Shown in pieces: positions 28,686 to 38,361 of a DNA stretch of 64,000 nucleotides. The stretch's first letter is position 1, and each line of letters starts with the position of its first letter. The stretch is from NCBI GenBank assembly GCA_945885345.1, contig CAMCYP010000008.1:1-64000 (forward strand). Direction: 5' to 3'. The notes under the pieces were generated by a model. It searched no databases. It saw only the letters and a list, made by a program, of their open reading frames with translations, and was not told where the DNA came from. The position numbers were made by a program, and so were the translations under genes. The stretch comes from Bordetella parapertussis (GTDB lineage Bacteria > Pseudomonadota > Gammaproteobacteria > Burkholderiales > SG8-41).

Positions 28686-29438
28686 TCAGGGATTCAGCGT
28701 TTCCGACACGGCAACCGACGCTGCAGGTTCCACCGGAAAGATGTCCTTGTAACTCGCGTAAATCGAACAAACCAGCACCGGCAGCAACACGATCAGGCCG
28801 AGCATCAGCGGGATAGACGCGAGGATGCCCAATACCAGCGTGGCCACGCCATACACCAGCAACGGCAGAGTGTTGCGCAGGCAGGCCGTGTAAGACATTT
28901 TCATGGCCTCGACTGGCGGCCGGTTGTGGAACACCACCAGCAGTGGTGCGAACCACACGCCCATCAGTATGGGCACGAATACTGCCATGCCCACGGCCAT
29001 GCCCAGCAGCAGACCGCGTGCAGCCGCGAGCACGGCTTCGGGGTCGACGGCGGTTTTCCCCATCAAGGTCGGCAGTGCGGTGCCGCCGGCGACGGCAAAT
29101 ACGACCGCGACAGCGATGATGTTGCCGACCAGATAAATGCCGCCGATGGTGATCAGCGGGTTGGCGTGGGTTTTGAAGGCGGCGAACAACTGGCTGAACT
29201 CGGGTTCACCGTCTTCATCGGTGGTCTTGCAGGCCAGCATCATTCCGGCAAAAAATACCGGCGACACCAGGTTGATCGCCAACGGTCCGATCAGCGGCAG
29301 GACGAAGGTGCAGACTATCCAGATCACCAGCATGACGATGACCAGCGCAATCCAGGTCAGTGGCTGTTTGCGAAAAATCCGGAAGCCTTCAACCATCCAT
29401 TCCCAGCCCCGACCGGCGGCTACGGTGCGTATTTCCAT
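28686..29438 (-). CDS. BPSS1780-family integral membrane protein
   Basis: 250 residues with six or so predicted membrane helices. It begins EIRTVAAGRGWEWMVEGFRIFRK and contains KMSYTACLRNTLPLLVYG, features of a family named from Burkholderia pseudomallei and widespread in betaproteobacteria with no established function. A GGAGG site precedes the ATG. Its position between uvrD and thrB is common in the group. Confidence 0.8.
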   Translation of the reverse strand: MEIRTVAAGRGWEWMVEGFRIFRKQPLTWIALVIVMLVIWIVCTFVLPLIGPLAINLVSPVFFAGMMLACKTTDEDGEPEFSQLFAAFKTHANPLITIGGIYLVGNIIAVAVVFAVAGGTALPTLMGKTAVDPEAVLAAARGLLLGMAVGMAVFVPILMGVWFAPLLVVFHNRPPVEAMKMSYTACLRNTLPLLVYGVATLVLGILASIPLMLGLIVLLPVLVCSIYASYKDIFPVEPAASVAVSETLNP

Positions 29439-29494
29439 GTGTTTCCTCCCCGACTTTCTTGATCACACCGATTATAGGCGCGGCCCGGCGTGGT

Positions 29495-30445
29495 TCAGCG
29501 CGTCAGTACCGGCAGCGCGTCTTCTTCACGGATGCGCAACTCGAGGATGCGGCGGAAGTGGCCCGGATCCTTGGCGTGGGTCAGTTCGCCGGCGCGCGGC
29601 AGATGAAAATCGTAGAGCCGCGATACCCAGAAGCGCAGTGCTGCGGCGCGCAGCATCACCGGCCAGGCGCCGCGTTCGACTGCGGTGTACGGGCGCACTG
29701 CGGCATAGGCATCCAGCAGCGCGCGGGTGCGCGTGATATCCAAAGTGCCGTCCGCGGCAATGCACCAGTCGTTGACGGTGATCGCGATGTCGTAGAGCAG
29801 CACATCGGTACAGGCAAAATAAAAGTCGATGACGCCGGCAACGCGGTCGCCGGCAAACAGCACGTTATCGCGGAACAGGTCGGCGTGGATCGCGCCGCGT
29901 GGCAGATCCGAAAAGCGGTACTGTGACTGGAAGCGTACTTCGTCCTGCAGCAGCGCGGCTTCGGGCGCCGGCAGGAAGGGCAGGATGTCGGGCAGCACGC
30001 CGGTCCACCATTTCGGCCCGCGCGGATTGTCCATGGTCGCCAGGTATGACTCGCCGGCCAGGTGCAGGCGCGCCAGCACGGCACCGACCGCGGCACATTG
30101 CGCAGCCGTCGGCGCGCTGACGTCGCTGCCGTCGAGGCGTGCGACCAGCGCGGCGGGTTTGCCCTTGAGTGTGCCGAGGTAATCACCGCTGCAGTTCGCG
30201 ACCGGATGCGCGCTGGGTACGCCGTGTTCCGCCAGATGCGCCATCAGGTTCAGGTAGAACGGCAATTCCCGCGCCGTCAGTTTCTCAAACAGCGTCAGCA
30301 CGTAGCGACCTGTGCTGGTGGTGACGAAATAGTTGGTGTTTTCGATGCCGGCAGCAATGCCGCGCAATTCGCGCAGTTCGCCGACGGCGTAATCCTGCAG
30401 CCAGCGCTGCAGGTCGTCAGGGCTTACCGTGGTGAAAACAGACAT
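29495..30445 (-). CDS. thrB: Homoserine kinase, APH-like (ThrB type II)
   Basis: 316 residues. The fold is that of aminoglycoside phosphotransferases, not the GHMP kinases used by E. coli. IENTNYFVTTSTGRYVLTLFEK is the nucleotide-binding start, and GAIHADLFRDNVLF is the catalytic loop with the Asp. It phosphorylates homoserine in threonine synthesis, the standard enzyme for this step in many betaproteobacteria. A ~100-base repeat lies immediately before its ATG and probably contains or displaces its promoter. Confidence 0.92.
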   Translation of the reverse strand: MSVFTTVSPDDLQRWLQDYAVGELRELRGIAAGIENTNYFVTTSTGRYVLTLFEKLTARELPFYLNLMAHLAEHGVPSAHPVANCSGDYLGTLKGKPAALVARLDGSDVSAPTAAQCAAVGAVLARLHLAGESYLATMDNPRGPKWWTGVLPDILPFLPAPEAALLQDEVRFQSQYRFSDLPRGAIHADLFRDNVLFAGDRVAGVIDFYFACTDVLLYDIAITVNDWCIAADGTLDITRTRALLDAYAAVRPYTAVERGAWPVMLRAAALRFWVSRLYDFHLPRAGELTHAKDPGHFRRILELRIREEDALPVLTR

Positions 30446-30550
30446 TATTGGTGAATGGTAATTGGTGAATGGAACTGGTGAGTATCCTCACGGGTTTTCA
30501 CCGTTGATATTTACGGTTTACCAATCACTAGTCACTAATTACCAGTTACC
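30446..30550. repeat. ~100-bp imperfect inverted repeat (GGTAATTNGTGA family)
   Basis: The left side has two copies of GGTGAATGG around TAATT. The right side reads, on the other strand, CTGGTAACTGGTAATTAGTG followed by ACTAGTGATTGG. The two sides are imperfect inverted copies, with small hairpins (GTGAG/CTCAC, ACCGT/ACGGT) in the centre. It fills the whole gap between the DUF2782 gene and thrB. The TAA stop of the DUF2782 gene lies within its edge. No protein is encoded. Confidence 0.55.
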
Positions 30551-30938
30551 AGGAATGAATCACCCACATCGGCGGCCGGATACCGGTTTCCGGACCTTCC
30601 TGGCGCGCGAATTTGCCGTCGCCGCGTTCGTCGATCAGGTAATACGGCCGCCCGCCGGCCGGCGTGACCTTGATCATGTAGAGTTTGCCGGCCATGCGGT
30701 ATTCCTCGACAGTGTCTTCGCCGCGTTTGCGGATGGTCACCTGCGGTTCTGCCGCCGGATCCAGTTCGAAGCCGGGCGGGGGTGGCGGCGGTTCGGGAAT
30801 CGGCTGCGCGGCAGATTTGCTGTTCTGTGCCGGCGAATTTTGCGCGGCCGCATTTTGCGCGATTCCAGTCAGCGTCATGGCGCCGGTGGCGGCAAAGGCA
30901 ATCAGGGTCAGGGTAGTCCGGGTGGATGCAGGTCGCAT
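30546..30938 (-). CDS. Secreted DUF2782-family protein
   Basis: 130 residues from ATG 30938, with TGGAG eight bases upstream; a longer frame exists but lacks such a site. It has a signal peptide, then a low-complexity PIPEPPPPPPGF stretch. The conserved domain contains VTIRKRGEDTVEEYRMAGKLYMIKV and ends GIRPPMWVIHSW. Function is unknown; it is regularly found between thrB and polA in betaproteobacteria. The last codons run into the repeat at 30446-30550. Confidence 0.8.
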   Translation of the reverse strand: MRPASTRTTLTLIAFAATGAMTLTGIAQNAAAQNSPAQNSKSAAQPIPEPPPPPPGFELDPAAEPQVTIRKRGEDTVEEYRMAGKLYMIKVTPAGGRPYYLIDERGDGKFARQEGPETGIRPPMWVIHSW

Positions 30939-31093
30939 GATGGGGGCTCCAGTAACTTCCATTATCCGGCTTTCGCCGCTCATTTGAAAGGCTGCACGGC
31001 ATGAGTGTCGCGCGAATTTTGCGATAACTCTGCGATAATTCCGGTCATCCGCAGCGGCAGCACACTGTTGTCGCGCGATTGCCCGGATTCCGC

Positions 31094-33826
31094 ATGAAAA
31101 CCCTGCTTCTCGTTGACGGATCGTCCTATCTGTACCGCGCGTTTCATGCCATACGTGACCTGAGCAACAGCCGCGGCGAACACACCAATGCCATCTATGG
31201 CGTGCTCAACATGCTGCGCAAGCTGCACAAGGACGTGCCGGCGGAATTGAGCGCCTGCGTATTCGACGCCAAGGGCAAAACCTTTCGCGATGACCTGTAT
31301 CCCGAGTACAAGGCCAACCGCCCGGCGATGCCCGATGAGCTGGCATCGCAGATCGGCCCGTTAAAGGAAGCGATCGTCGCCATGGGCTGGCCGTTACTGG
31401 AAGTCGGTGGTGTCGAAGCCGATGACGTCATCGGCACACTGGCGCGGCAGGCCGAGCAGGCGGGCATACGCGTGGTGATTTCCACCGGTGACAAGGACAT
31501 CACGCAGCTGGTGTCGGCGCAGGTGACGCTGGTCAATACCATGTCCAACGAGATCCTCGACATTGCCGGGGTCGAGAAAAAATTTGGCGTGCCGCCGGAA
31601 CGGATGATTGATTACCTGACGCTGATCGGTGACAGCGTCGACAACGTGCCGGGGGTGCCGAAGGTCGGGCCGAAAACCGCGGTGAAATGGCTGGCGCAGT
31701 ACGGCACGCTGGAAAACATCGTCAAAAACGCGCCCGACATCGGCGGCGCGGTCGGGCAGAGCCTGCGCGACTCACTGGACTGGCTGCCGCAGGCGCAGGC
31801 TTTGCTGACCATCAAGTGCGATGTCGAATTGCCGGTGCAATTGACGGAACTCGCGCCCAAGCAGCAGGACAAGGCCAAACTCGCCGAATTGTTCGACCGT
31901 TTTGAATTCAGGACCTGGCGGCGTGAACTGGAGGGTGGTGCCGAGGTGCCTGCTGCCGCCGGTGCTGCATCGCCGGCTCCTGCGCCAGTTGTGGCCGATA
32001 GTCCGGCTGCACCGCAGTATCCGCGAAATTATGAAACCGTGACGACGACCGATGCGCTGGCGCAATGGCTGGCGCGCATCGAGGCCGCGCCGTTGACCGC
32101 GGTTGATACCGAAACCACCAGCCTTGATCCCATGGCGGCGGAGCTGGTGGGCATTTCACTGGCAGTGGAACCGGGTCATGCCGCATACATTCCCGTTGGC
32201 CATATCTATGCCGGCGCACCGCAACAGTTGTCGCGCGATGCAGTGCTGGCTGCGTTGAAACCCTGGCTGGAAAATCCGCAGCGCGCAAAACTCGGCCAGC
32301 ACATCAAGTACGACATGCATGTGTTCGCCAATTACGGTGTGCAGGTGGCAGGCGTTGCTCACGACACGCTGCTCGAATCCTATGTCTTGGAAAGCCATCA
32401 GCGGCATGACATGGATTCCATGGCGCAGAGAATTTTATCAATAAAAACAATTAGTTATGACGATGTTACGGGCAAGGGTGCAAAACGCATCGGTTTCGAA
32501 CAGGTCGCCGTCGAGCAGGCCTCTGATTACGCCGCCGAGGACGCGGACATCACGCTGCAATTGCACCAGGCGCTGCACCCGCGGATTGCTGCCGACCCGA
32601 AACTGAACCATATCTATGCCGACATCGAGATGCCGGCGATGCCGGTGCTGTATGCGATGGAACGCAACGGCGTGCTGATTGACGGCAAGCTGTTGGCGGA
32701 GCTGTCGGCCGAGTTCGGCGCCAAGATGATCGACATCGAGAAACGCGCGCATGAACAGGCGGGGCAACCGTTCAACCTCAGTTCGCCGAAACAGATCCAG
32801 GAAATCCTGTTCGACAAGCAGGGCCTGAAGCCGGTGAAAAAAACGCCTGGCGGCGCACCGTCCACCGATGAGGAATCGCTGGCGGAGCTGGCACTGGACC
32901 ATCCCTTGCCGAAACTGATCCTCGAATACCGCGGCCTGGCGAAACTGAAATCGACCTATACCGACAAGCTGCCACTGATGGTCAACCGCAACACCGGCCG
33001 CGTGCATACCAGTTACGGCCAGGCGACGGCGGTGACCGGGCGGCTGGCCAGCACGGAGCCCAACCTGCAGAACATTCCCATCCGCACCGCAGAGGGCCGG
33101 CGCATCCGCGAGGCTTTCATTGCGCCGCCGGGTACGACGATAGTGTCCGCTGACTATTCGCAGATCGAGCTGCGCATCATGGCGCACATTTCGCGTGATG
33201 AAAGCCTGTTGAAGGCCTTTGCTGCCGGCGAGGACATCCACCGCGCGACCGCCGCGGAAATTTTTGGCCTCACGCCGCAGACCGTGGACAACGAGCAGCG
33301 CCGTTACGCCAAGGTCATCAACTTCGGCCTGATCTACGGCATGTCGGCATTCGGCCTGGCGCGACAACTCGACATTGAACGTTCCGCTGCGCAGCAGTAC
33401 ATGGATCGTTATTTCCAGCGCTACCCGGGTGTCGCCGAATACATGCGCGTCACCCGCGAACAGGCGCGCGAGCAGGGCTATGTCGAAACCGTGTTCGGCC
33501 GCCGGCTATGGCTGCCGGAAATCCGCGGCAGCAATCAGGCACGGCGCCAGGGCGCGGAACGAGCGGCGATCAACGCGCCGATGCAGGGCACGGCGGCAGA
33601 CCTGATCAAGCTGGCGATGATCGCCGTACAGCGCTGGCTGACGGAAGAAAAACTCGGTTCAAAAATGATCATGCAGGTGCACGACGAACTGGTGCTGGAA
33701 GTGCCCGACGCCGAACTCGAAACCATCAAGGTGGGTCTGGCGCGGCTGATGGCCGGGGTCGCGCAGCTGGCGGTGCCGTTGCTGGTGGAAATCGGTGCAG
33801 GTCCCAACTGGGATAAAGCGCATTAA
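31094..33826 (+). CDS. polA: DNA polymerase I
   Basis: 910 residues from ATG 31094. The 5'-3' exonuclease domain (about 1-300) opens KTLLLVDGSSYLYRAFHA. The 3'-5' exonuclease domain keeps its metal ligands in VDTETTSLDP, so proofreading should be intact. The polymerase domain includes VSADYSQIELRIMAH, the O-helix RRYAKVINFGLIYGMSAFGL and QVHDELVLEV. It fills gaps in repair and removes Okazaki primers. It is divergent from the DUF2782/thrB pair. Confidence 0.97.
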   Translation: MKTLLLVDGSSYLYRAFHAIRDLSNSRGEHTNAIYGVLNMLRKLHKDVPAELSACVFDAKGKTFRDDLYPEYKANRPAMPDELASQIGPLKEAIVAMGWPLLEVGGVEADDVIGTLARQAEQAGIRVVISTGDKDITQLVSAQVTLVNTMSNEILDIAGVEKKFGVPPERMIDYLTLIGDSVDNVPGVPKVGPKTAVKWLAQYGTLENIVKNAPDIGGAVGQSLRDSLDWLPQAQALLTIKCDVELPVQLTELAPKQQDKAKLAELFDRFEFRTWRRELEGGAEVPAAAGAASPAPAPVVADSPAAPQYPRNYETVTTTDALAQWLARIEAAPLTAVDTETTSLDPMAAELVGISLAVEPGHAAYIPVGHIYAGAPQQLSRDAVLAALKPWLENPQRAKLGQHIKYDMHVFANYGVQVAGVAHDTLLESYVLESHQRHDMDSMAQRILSIKTISYDDVTGKGAKRIGFEQVAVEQASDYAAEDADITLQLHQALHPRIAADPKLNHIYADIEMPAMPVLYAMERNGVLIDGKLLAELSAEFGAKMIDIEKRAHEQAGQPFNLSSPKQIQEILFDKQGLKPVKKTPGGAPSTDEESLAELALDHPLPKLILEYRGLAKLKSTYTDKLPLMVNRNTGRVHTSYGQATAVTGRLASTEPNLQNIPIRTAEGRRIREAFIAPPGTTIVSADYSQIELRIMAHISRDESLLKAFAAGEDIHRATAAEIFGLTPQTVDNEQRRYAKVINFGLIYGMSAFGLARQLDIERSAAQQYMDRYFQRYPGVAEYMRVTREQAREQGYVETVFGRRLWLPEIRGSNQARRQGAERAAINAPMQGTAADLIKLAMIAVQRWLTEEKLGSKMIMQVHDELVLEVPDAELETIKVGLARLMAGVAQLAVPLLVEIGAGPNWDKAH

Positions 33827-33866
33827 GCAGGCACATTGAAGCGAGCACACGGGGATCAAATAATCC

Positions 33867-34688
33867 ATGAGCGCACAGCCTGACCACTGGAACCAGCATG
33901 CGCGGCAATGGAGCCTGATCGGTTCACCGTTGCGTCCGGCGGCGGAAGACATCGTGCTGCTGGAAAATGAAATCCGTGACTGGTGCGTGCATACCGCAGT
34001 GGTCGCACCCAGTGCGCTGCTCTGTGGCGTGACGCCTGAAGTCGCGCGCATGCGCTGGCCCGACGGTACCCGGCTGGTGGCGGTGGATCATTCGCGACCG
34101 ATGATTTCCGGCGTGTGGCCGGCCGGCGAGACGCCCGGGGTTGCGGTCTGCGGTAACTGGCTGCGCCTGCCGCTGGCCGATTCGAGTCAGCATCTGCTGA
34201 TCGGCGACGGCTGTTACAGCCTGCTGGTCGGGCTGACGCAGTATGCGGCGTTTGCCGCGGAACTGCGGCGCGTGGCCGCCGCGAACGCGCTGCTGGCGAT
34301 GCGTTACTTCGTGCGCCCGGACACGGCCGAGACGGTCGCGCGCGTCATCGATGACCTGTGGCAGAAGCGCATAGGCAATTTCCATGTCTTCAAATGGCGG
34401 CTGGCGATGGCGCTGCATGGCACCCTGGAGCAGGGCGTGCGCCTGCGCGATGTGTGGACAGCCTGGCATCAGGCGGTGCCTGATCCGGAAAAACTCGCGG
34501 CTCACCTCGACTGGCCCGCGCCAGTGGTCAACACCATCAACAATTACCGCGATGTCGATACGCGTTACAGTTTTCCGACGCTGGAGGAGGTGCGCGCCTG
34601 CACCGGCGCTTTCGGGATTACGGCAATGCATGTGCCGGCGTATGAACTTGGCGAACGCTGCCCGACGCTGATCATGCGGCCGGTTTGA
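33867..34688 (+). CDS. SAM-dependent methyltransferase-like protein, unknown substrate
   Basis: 273 residues. LLCGVTPEVARMRWPDGTR followed by LVAVDHSRPMI fits motifs I and II of a class I Rossmann methyltransferase. The early segment DHWNQHARQWSLIGSPLRPA and the C-terminal RYSFPTLEEVRA are seen in a poorly studied family. It is coupled to an adenylate-forming enzyme that starts three bases after its stop, so both may act on one small molecule. The substrate cannot be inferred. Confidence 0.65.
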   Translation: MSAQPDHWNQHARQWSLIGSPLRPAAEDIVLLENEIRDWCVHTAVVAPSALLCGVTPEVARMRWPDGTRLVAVDHSRPMISGVWPAGETPGVAVCGNWLRLPLADSSQHLLIGDGCYSLLVGLTQYAAFAAELRRVAAANALLAMRYFVRPDTAETVARVIDDLWQKRIGNFHVFKWRLAMALHGTLEQGVRLRDVWTAWHQAVPDPEKLAAHLDWPAPVVNTINNYRDVDTRYSFPTLEEVRACTGAFGITAMHVPAYELGERCPTLIMRPV

Positions 34689-34690
34689 AC

Positions 34691-36055
34691 ATGATGCCGT
34701 TCAAGTCTGCCGTTGCCGGTGTTGCCTGGCCGGCCTTGCCTGATGCACAGGCGGCGCAACGCATGGCGCTGTTGTGGCAGTTTGAGCAGAGCGAACGCTG
34801 GCCGGCCGAGCTGCTGCTGCAGCACCAGCTGGGGCAATTGGCACGGGTTATCGACCATGCACGGCGCACGGTGCCGTTTTATCGTGACCGGCTTGCCGGC
34901 TGGCGCGACGGCGAAGCACCGACGCTGGCGCAGTTACGCACCTTGCCGCTGTTGACCCGGCGCGACATCCAGGATGCCGGTCCAGCGCTGCAAAGCACGG
35001 CCATCCCGCCGCAATTCGGTCCGGCTCATGAAAACCGCACTTCGGGTGCGACCGGCCAGCCGGTGCAGGTGCTGCGCACGGCGCTGGATGCGCTGCTGTG
35101 GCAGACCAACACGCTGCGCGACCATTACTGGCATCAGCGCGATCAGTCGCTGAAGCTCGCAGCAATCCGTGCGCTGGCCCCCGGTGTTGCCGATGCACCG
35201 CAGGGCATTACCGCGTCCGGCTGGGGTGCTGCATCCGAGGCTCTGCGTGTGACCGGACCGTCGGCGCTGCTGACGCTCAATGCCGACATTGCCGTGCAGG
35301 CGGCCTGGATCAAACAGCATGCGCCAGGTTATCTGCTGACCTATCCCAGCAATCTTGCCGCGCTGCTGGCGCATTTCGCGCAACAAGGTGAAAAACTGCC
35401 CGGCCTGCGTGCGGTGTTGACTGTCGGCGAAACCGTTACCCCGGCCTTGCGTACGAACTGCCATGACACACTGGGCGTGGGCATCGAGGACACCTACAGC
35501 TCGCAGGAGCTCGGTTACATCGCGCTGCAGTGTCCCGTCTCCGGGCAATATCACGTGATGGCGGAAAGCGTGCTGGTCGAAGTGCTGGATGTCGCCGGTG
35601 AGCCGTGCGCGCCGGGCGAGAGCGGCCGGCTGGTGGTCAGCAGCCTGCACAATTACGCGACGCCGCTGATCCGTTATGAGTTGCGTGACCATGCCGTCGC
35701 CGGCACGCCCTGCGCCTGCGGCCGCACCCTGCCGACGCTGGCGCGCATCGCGGGGCGCGAGCGCAACATGGTGCGACTGCCCGACGGCAGTACGCACTGG
35801 CCGCTGGTCGGCTTCCATCGTTTTCGCGAAATCGCGCCGGTGCGGCAATATCAGCTGGTCCAGCGCAGCTTGCAGTCGGTCGAAGTGCGCCTGGTTTGTG
35901 ATCGCGCGCTGGCGGCAACCGAAGAAGCGCAACTTGGCGGCGTCATCAACGACGCGCTGGGCCATCCGTTTGAACTGCGCTTTGCGTATTTCGAAGGGGA
36001 ACTGCCGCGCGCAGCCAACGGCAAGTTCGAGGAGTTTGTCTGCGCGATCGGCTAG
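34691..36055 (+). CDS. Adenylate-forming enzyme, phenylacetate-CoA ligase/CapK-like
   Basis: 454 residues from ATG 34691; TTG 34685, overlapping the previous stop, is an alternative. The N-terminal segment with LARVIDHARRTVPFYRDRLAG and the ATP-loop TSGATGQPVQV are characteristic of the PaaK/CapK branch. EDTYSSQELGYIALQCP and PLIRYELRDHAV are further adenylation motifs. PaaK-type enzymes make aryl-CoA thioesters, while CapK-like relatives act in polymer or cofactor modification, so the role here is open. The gene ends four bases into the convergent DUF4197 gene. Confidence 0.75.
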   Translation: MMPFKSAVAGVAWPALPDAQAAQRMALLWQFEQSERWPAELLLQHQLGQLARVIDHARRTVPFYRDRLAGWRDGEAPTLAQLRTLPLLTRRDIQDAGPALQSTAIPPQFGPAHENRTSGATGQPVQVLRTALDALLWQTNTLRDHYWHQRDQSLKLAAIRALAPGVADAPQGITASGWGAASEALRVTGPSALLTLNADIAVQAAWIKQHAPGYLLTYPSNLAALLAHFAQQGEKLPGLRAVLTVGETVTPALRTNCHDTLGVGIEDTYSSQELGYIALQCPVSGQYHVMAESVLVEVLDVAGEPCAPGESGRLVVSSLHNYATPLIRYELRDHAVAGTPCACGRTLPTLARIAGRERNMVRLPDGSTHWPLVGFHRFREIAPVRQYQLVQRSLQSVEVRLVCDRALAATEEAQLGGVINDALGHPFELRFAYFEGELPRAANGKFEEFVCAIG

Positions 36056-36729
36056 CGCAGGGCACCGAACACTTTTTTGACGATGCTGCTGCTGGCCCCC
36101 ACCGGATCGGTGCGGAAGGATTTTTCCTGTTCGGCAATCATCAGGTACAGCCCGTCCAGCGCCTTGCGCGTGACGTAGGTTTCGATCGACGCGTCATCCC
36201 GCTTGACCACACCCAGTTTCACGCCCTGGCCGGCGAGGTTGTTGTACTGCTGGGCAAGACCGACGCGGTCGGTGGCTTTTTTGATGATGGGCAGGAAACG
36301 CTGGGTCAGCTGGGCTTGTGTGGTGCGCTTGAAATATTCGGTGGCGGCGGTGTCGCCGCCGGTGAGTATGCCCTTGGCGTCCTGCACAGACATTTTTTTG
36401 ACAGCATCAGTCAGCAACTGTCTGGCTTCCGGCGCCGCGGCTTCGGCGGCGCGGTTCATCGACAGCACCAGCTCATCGGCCTGTTTTTTCATGCCCATCA
36501 TGCGCATCGCACCTTCGACCTTCTGCAGGCTGGGGGGCAACGGAATTTTGACCTTGGCGTTGGCGAAATAGCCGTTTTCCGCCCCCAGCAGTTTTACCGC
36601 AGCCGCGGAACCATCCGCCAAAGCCTGCCTCAAACCGCTGCTGGCATCGGCATTGCTGATGTCAGCAATACCCGCGATGGCCGGCGGGGTGATGACAAAG
36701 GCCAGCAGAACTCCGAGAATACGCATCAT
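36052..36729 (-). CDS. Secreted DUF4197-family protein
   Basis: 225 residues from ATG 36727-36729; the frame runs further upstream without support. It has a signal peptide ending near AIAGIADIS. The body contains SSGLRQALADGSAAAVKLLG, GYFANAKVKIPLPPSLQKVE and YVTRKALDGLYLMIAEQEKSFR, the features of DUF4197, a periplasmic family of unknown function. It overlaps the adenylate ligase gene tail to tail and diverges from the thioredoxin gene. Confidence 0.8.
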   Translation of the reverse strand: MMRILGVLLAFVITPPAIAGIADISNADASSGLRQALADGSAAAVKLLGAENGYFANAKVKIPLPPSLQKVEGAMRMMGMKKQADELVLSMNRAAEAAAPEARQLLTDAVKKMSVQDAKGILTGGDTAATEYFKRTTQAQLTQRFLPIIKKATDRVGLAQQYNNLAGQGVKLGVVKRDDASIETYVTRKALDGLYLMIAEQEKSFRTDPVGASSSIVKKVFGALR

Positions 36730-36795
36730 GTTGATGGTTCCGCTAATGTTCACGCCAAGGTTCATGTCCAATTCTCCTCGCCGCGGTCGGGCCGC

Positions 36796-37299
36796 ATGTT
36801 GAAATCCAGAAACCTCATTCTAGCCGTGGTGGTTGCCGGCGCGTTAGCGTTTGCCGCGGTTGCGATCTGGAGCGCCAAACCGGCGGCACCGGTTGTCACC
36901 TTCATTTCGCTGCAGGGCGAAAAAATCACCACGGCCGATTTGCGCGGCAAGGTGGTGCTGGTCAATTTCTGGGCCACCGATTGCACGACCTGCGTCAAGG
37001 AAATGCCGGAGGTTGTGGCCACATACAACAAGTACCACGGACAGGGCTTCGAAACCATCGCGGTGGCGATGAAGCACGATCCGCCCAATTACGTGCTGAA
37101 CTACACCGAGAAAAACAAGCTGCCGTTCAAGGTGGCGCTGGATCCGATGGGCGATCTGGCCAGGGCCTTCGGTGAAGTAAAACTGACGCCGACGACTTTC
37201 ATCATCGACAAGCAGGGCAAACTGGTGATGCGCATCCTCGGGGAGCCGGATTTCGCCAAGCTGCATGCCTTGCTGGAGGAGAAGCTTAAAGAAACCTAG
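36796..37299 (+). CDS. Membrane-anchored TlpA/ResA-like thioredoxin
   Basis: 167 residues from ATG 36796. An N-terminal membrane anchor (about 7-24) is followed by a thioredoxin fold in the periplasm. The active site is FWATDCTTCVKEMP (C63, C66), and LTPTTFIIDKQGKL contains the cis-Pro. TlpA-like proteins reduce disulfides of cytochrome c or copper-site partners. The stop codon TAG is the first triplet of the CACAGAG repeat that begins at 37297, so the native C-terminus may have been slightly changed. Confidence 0.85.
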   Translation: MLKSRNLILAVVVAGALAFAAVAIWSAKPAAPVVTFISLQGEKITTADLRGKVVLVNFWATDCTTCVKEMPEVVATYNKYHGQGFETIAVAMKHDPPNYVLNYTEKNKLPFKVALDPMGDLARAFGEVKLTPTTFIIDKQGKLVMRILGEPDFAKLHALLEEKLKET

Positions 37300-37418
37300 C
37301 CACAGAGGTCACAGAGTTCACAGAGAAAGGCAAAACCGGACAAATTCTTTCAAGAACAACCGCCCCTCGCGTCTTGGGGTTATCTCTGTGTCCTCTGTGC
37401 TCTCTGTGGCTAAAAGGG
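37297..37418. repeat. Interspersed palindromic repeat, CACAGAG family, copy B
   Basis: The left arm TAGCCACAGAGGTCACAGAG continues through TTCACAGAG. The right arm ends CTGTGCTCTCTGTGGCTAAA near 37414. The ~50-base centre differs from copy A at 14545-14641, so only the arms are conserved. It fills the gap between the convergent thioredoxin and lipA genes, where a bidirectional terminator would be useful. Confidence 0.8.
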
Positions 37419-37425
37419 TTTGACC

Positions 37426-38361
37426 TTAAACCACGCCGGCGTCATGCGCCTGCTGGTCGGCGTGGTACGACGAGCGCACCAGCGGCCCGCTGGCGGCATG
37501 GTTGAAGCCCATGCGTCCCGCTTCCGCGGCATACATGTCAAAAATCGACGGTTCGACATAACGCAGCACCGGCAGGTGGTGTGCTGAAGGCTGCAGGTAC
37601 TGGCCGATGGTCAGCATGTCGACATCGTGCGCGCGCAGGTCGCGCATGACTTCCAGTATTTCTTCATCGGTCTCGCCCAGTCCCACCATCAATCCGGACT
37701 TTGCCGGGATGTGCGGGAAGCGCGCCTTGAAATCCTTCAGCAGCTTCAGCGAATGCGCGTAATCGGAGCCGGGCCGCGCCTGTTTGTAGAGCCGCGGCAC
37801 GGTTTCGAGGTTGTGGTTCATCACGTCCGGCGGGCAGGCCGACAGGATGTCGAGTGCTATGTCGAGGCGGCCGCGGAAATCCGGCACCAGAACTTCGATG
37901 CGAGTCTGCGGCGACAGTTCGCGGACAGCGCGGATGCAGTCCTTGAAATGCCCGGCGCCGCCGTCGCGCAGGTCGTCACGGTCGACACTGGTGATGACCA
38001 CGTATTTGAGTTTCAGCGCGGCGATGGTTTCGGCCAGGTGCCGCGGCTCATCGGCGTCCGGCGGTTTCGGCCGGCCATGGGCGACGTCGCAGAACGGGCA
38101 GCGCCGCGTGCAGAGGTCGCCGAGGATCATGAAGGTCGCCGTGCCTTTGCCGAAACATTCACCGATGTTCGGGCATGAGGCTTCTTCGCACACGGTGTGC
38201 AGTTTCTGCTCGCGCAGGATCTGTTTGATTTCCTGGAAACGTTCACTGTTACCGAGGCGCACGCGGATCCAGTCCGGTTTTTTCAGCGGCGTGGCCGGTA
38301 CGATCTTGATCGGGATGCGCGCAGTCTTGGCGCGGCCTTTTTGTTTCTCGTTGATATTCAT
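37426..38361 (-). CDS. lipA: Lipoyl synthase (radical SAM)
   Basis: 311 residues. The radical SAM cluster is CTRRCPFC (C84, C88, C91) and the auxiliary cluster [12 protein letters not shown] (C58, C63, C69). The conserved Ser is in the C-terminal RSSYHAD. It inserts two sulfurs into octanoyl groups on lipoyl domains such as that of LpdA in this window. It overlaps the lipB stop by four bases (ATGA), so the two are translationally coupled. Confidence 0.96.
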   Translation of the reverse strand: MNINEKQKGRAKTARIPIKIVPATPLKKPDWIRVRLGNSERFQEIKQILREQKLHTVCEEASCPNIGECFGKGTATFMILGDLCTRRCPFCDVAHGRPKPPDADEPRHLAETIAALKLKYVVITSVDRDDLRDGGAGHFKDCIRAVRELSPQTRIEVLVPDFRGRLDIALDILSACPPDVMNHNLETVPRLYKQARPGSDYAHSLKLLKDFKARFPHIPAKSGLMVGLGETDEEILEVMRDLRAHDVDMLTIGQYLQPSAHHLPVLRYVEPSIFDMYAAEAGRMGFNHAASGPLVRSSYHADQQAHDAGVV

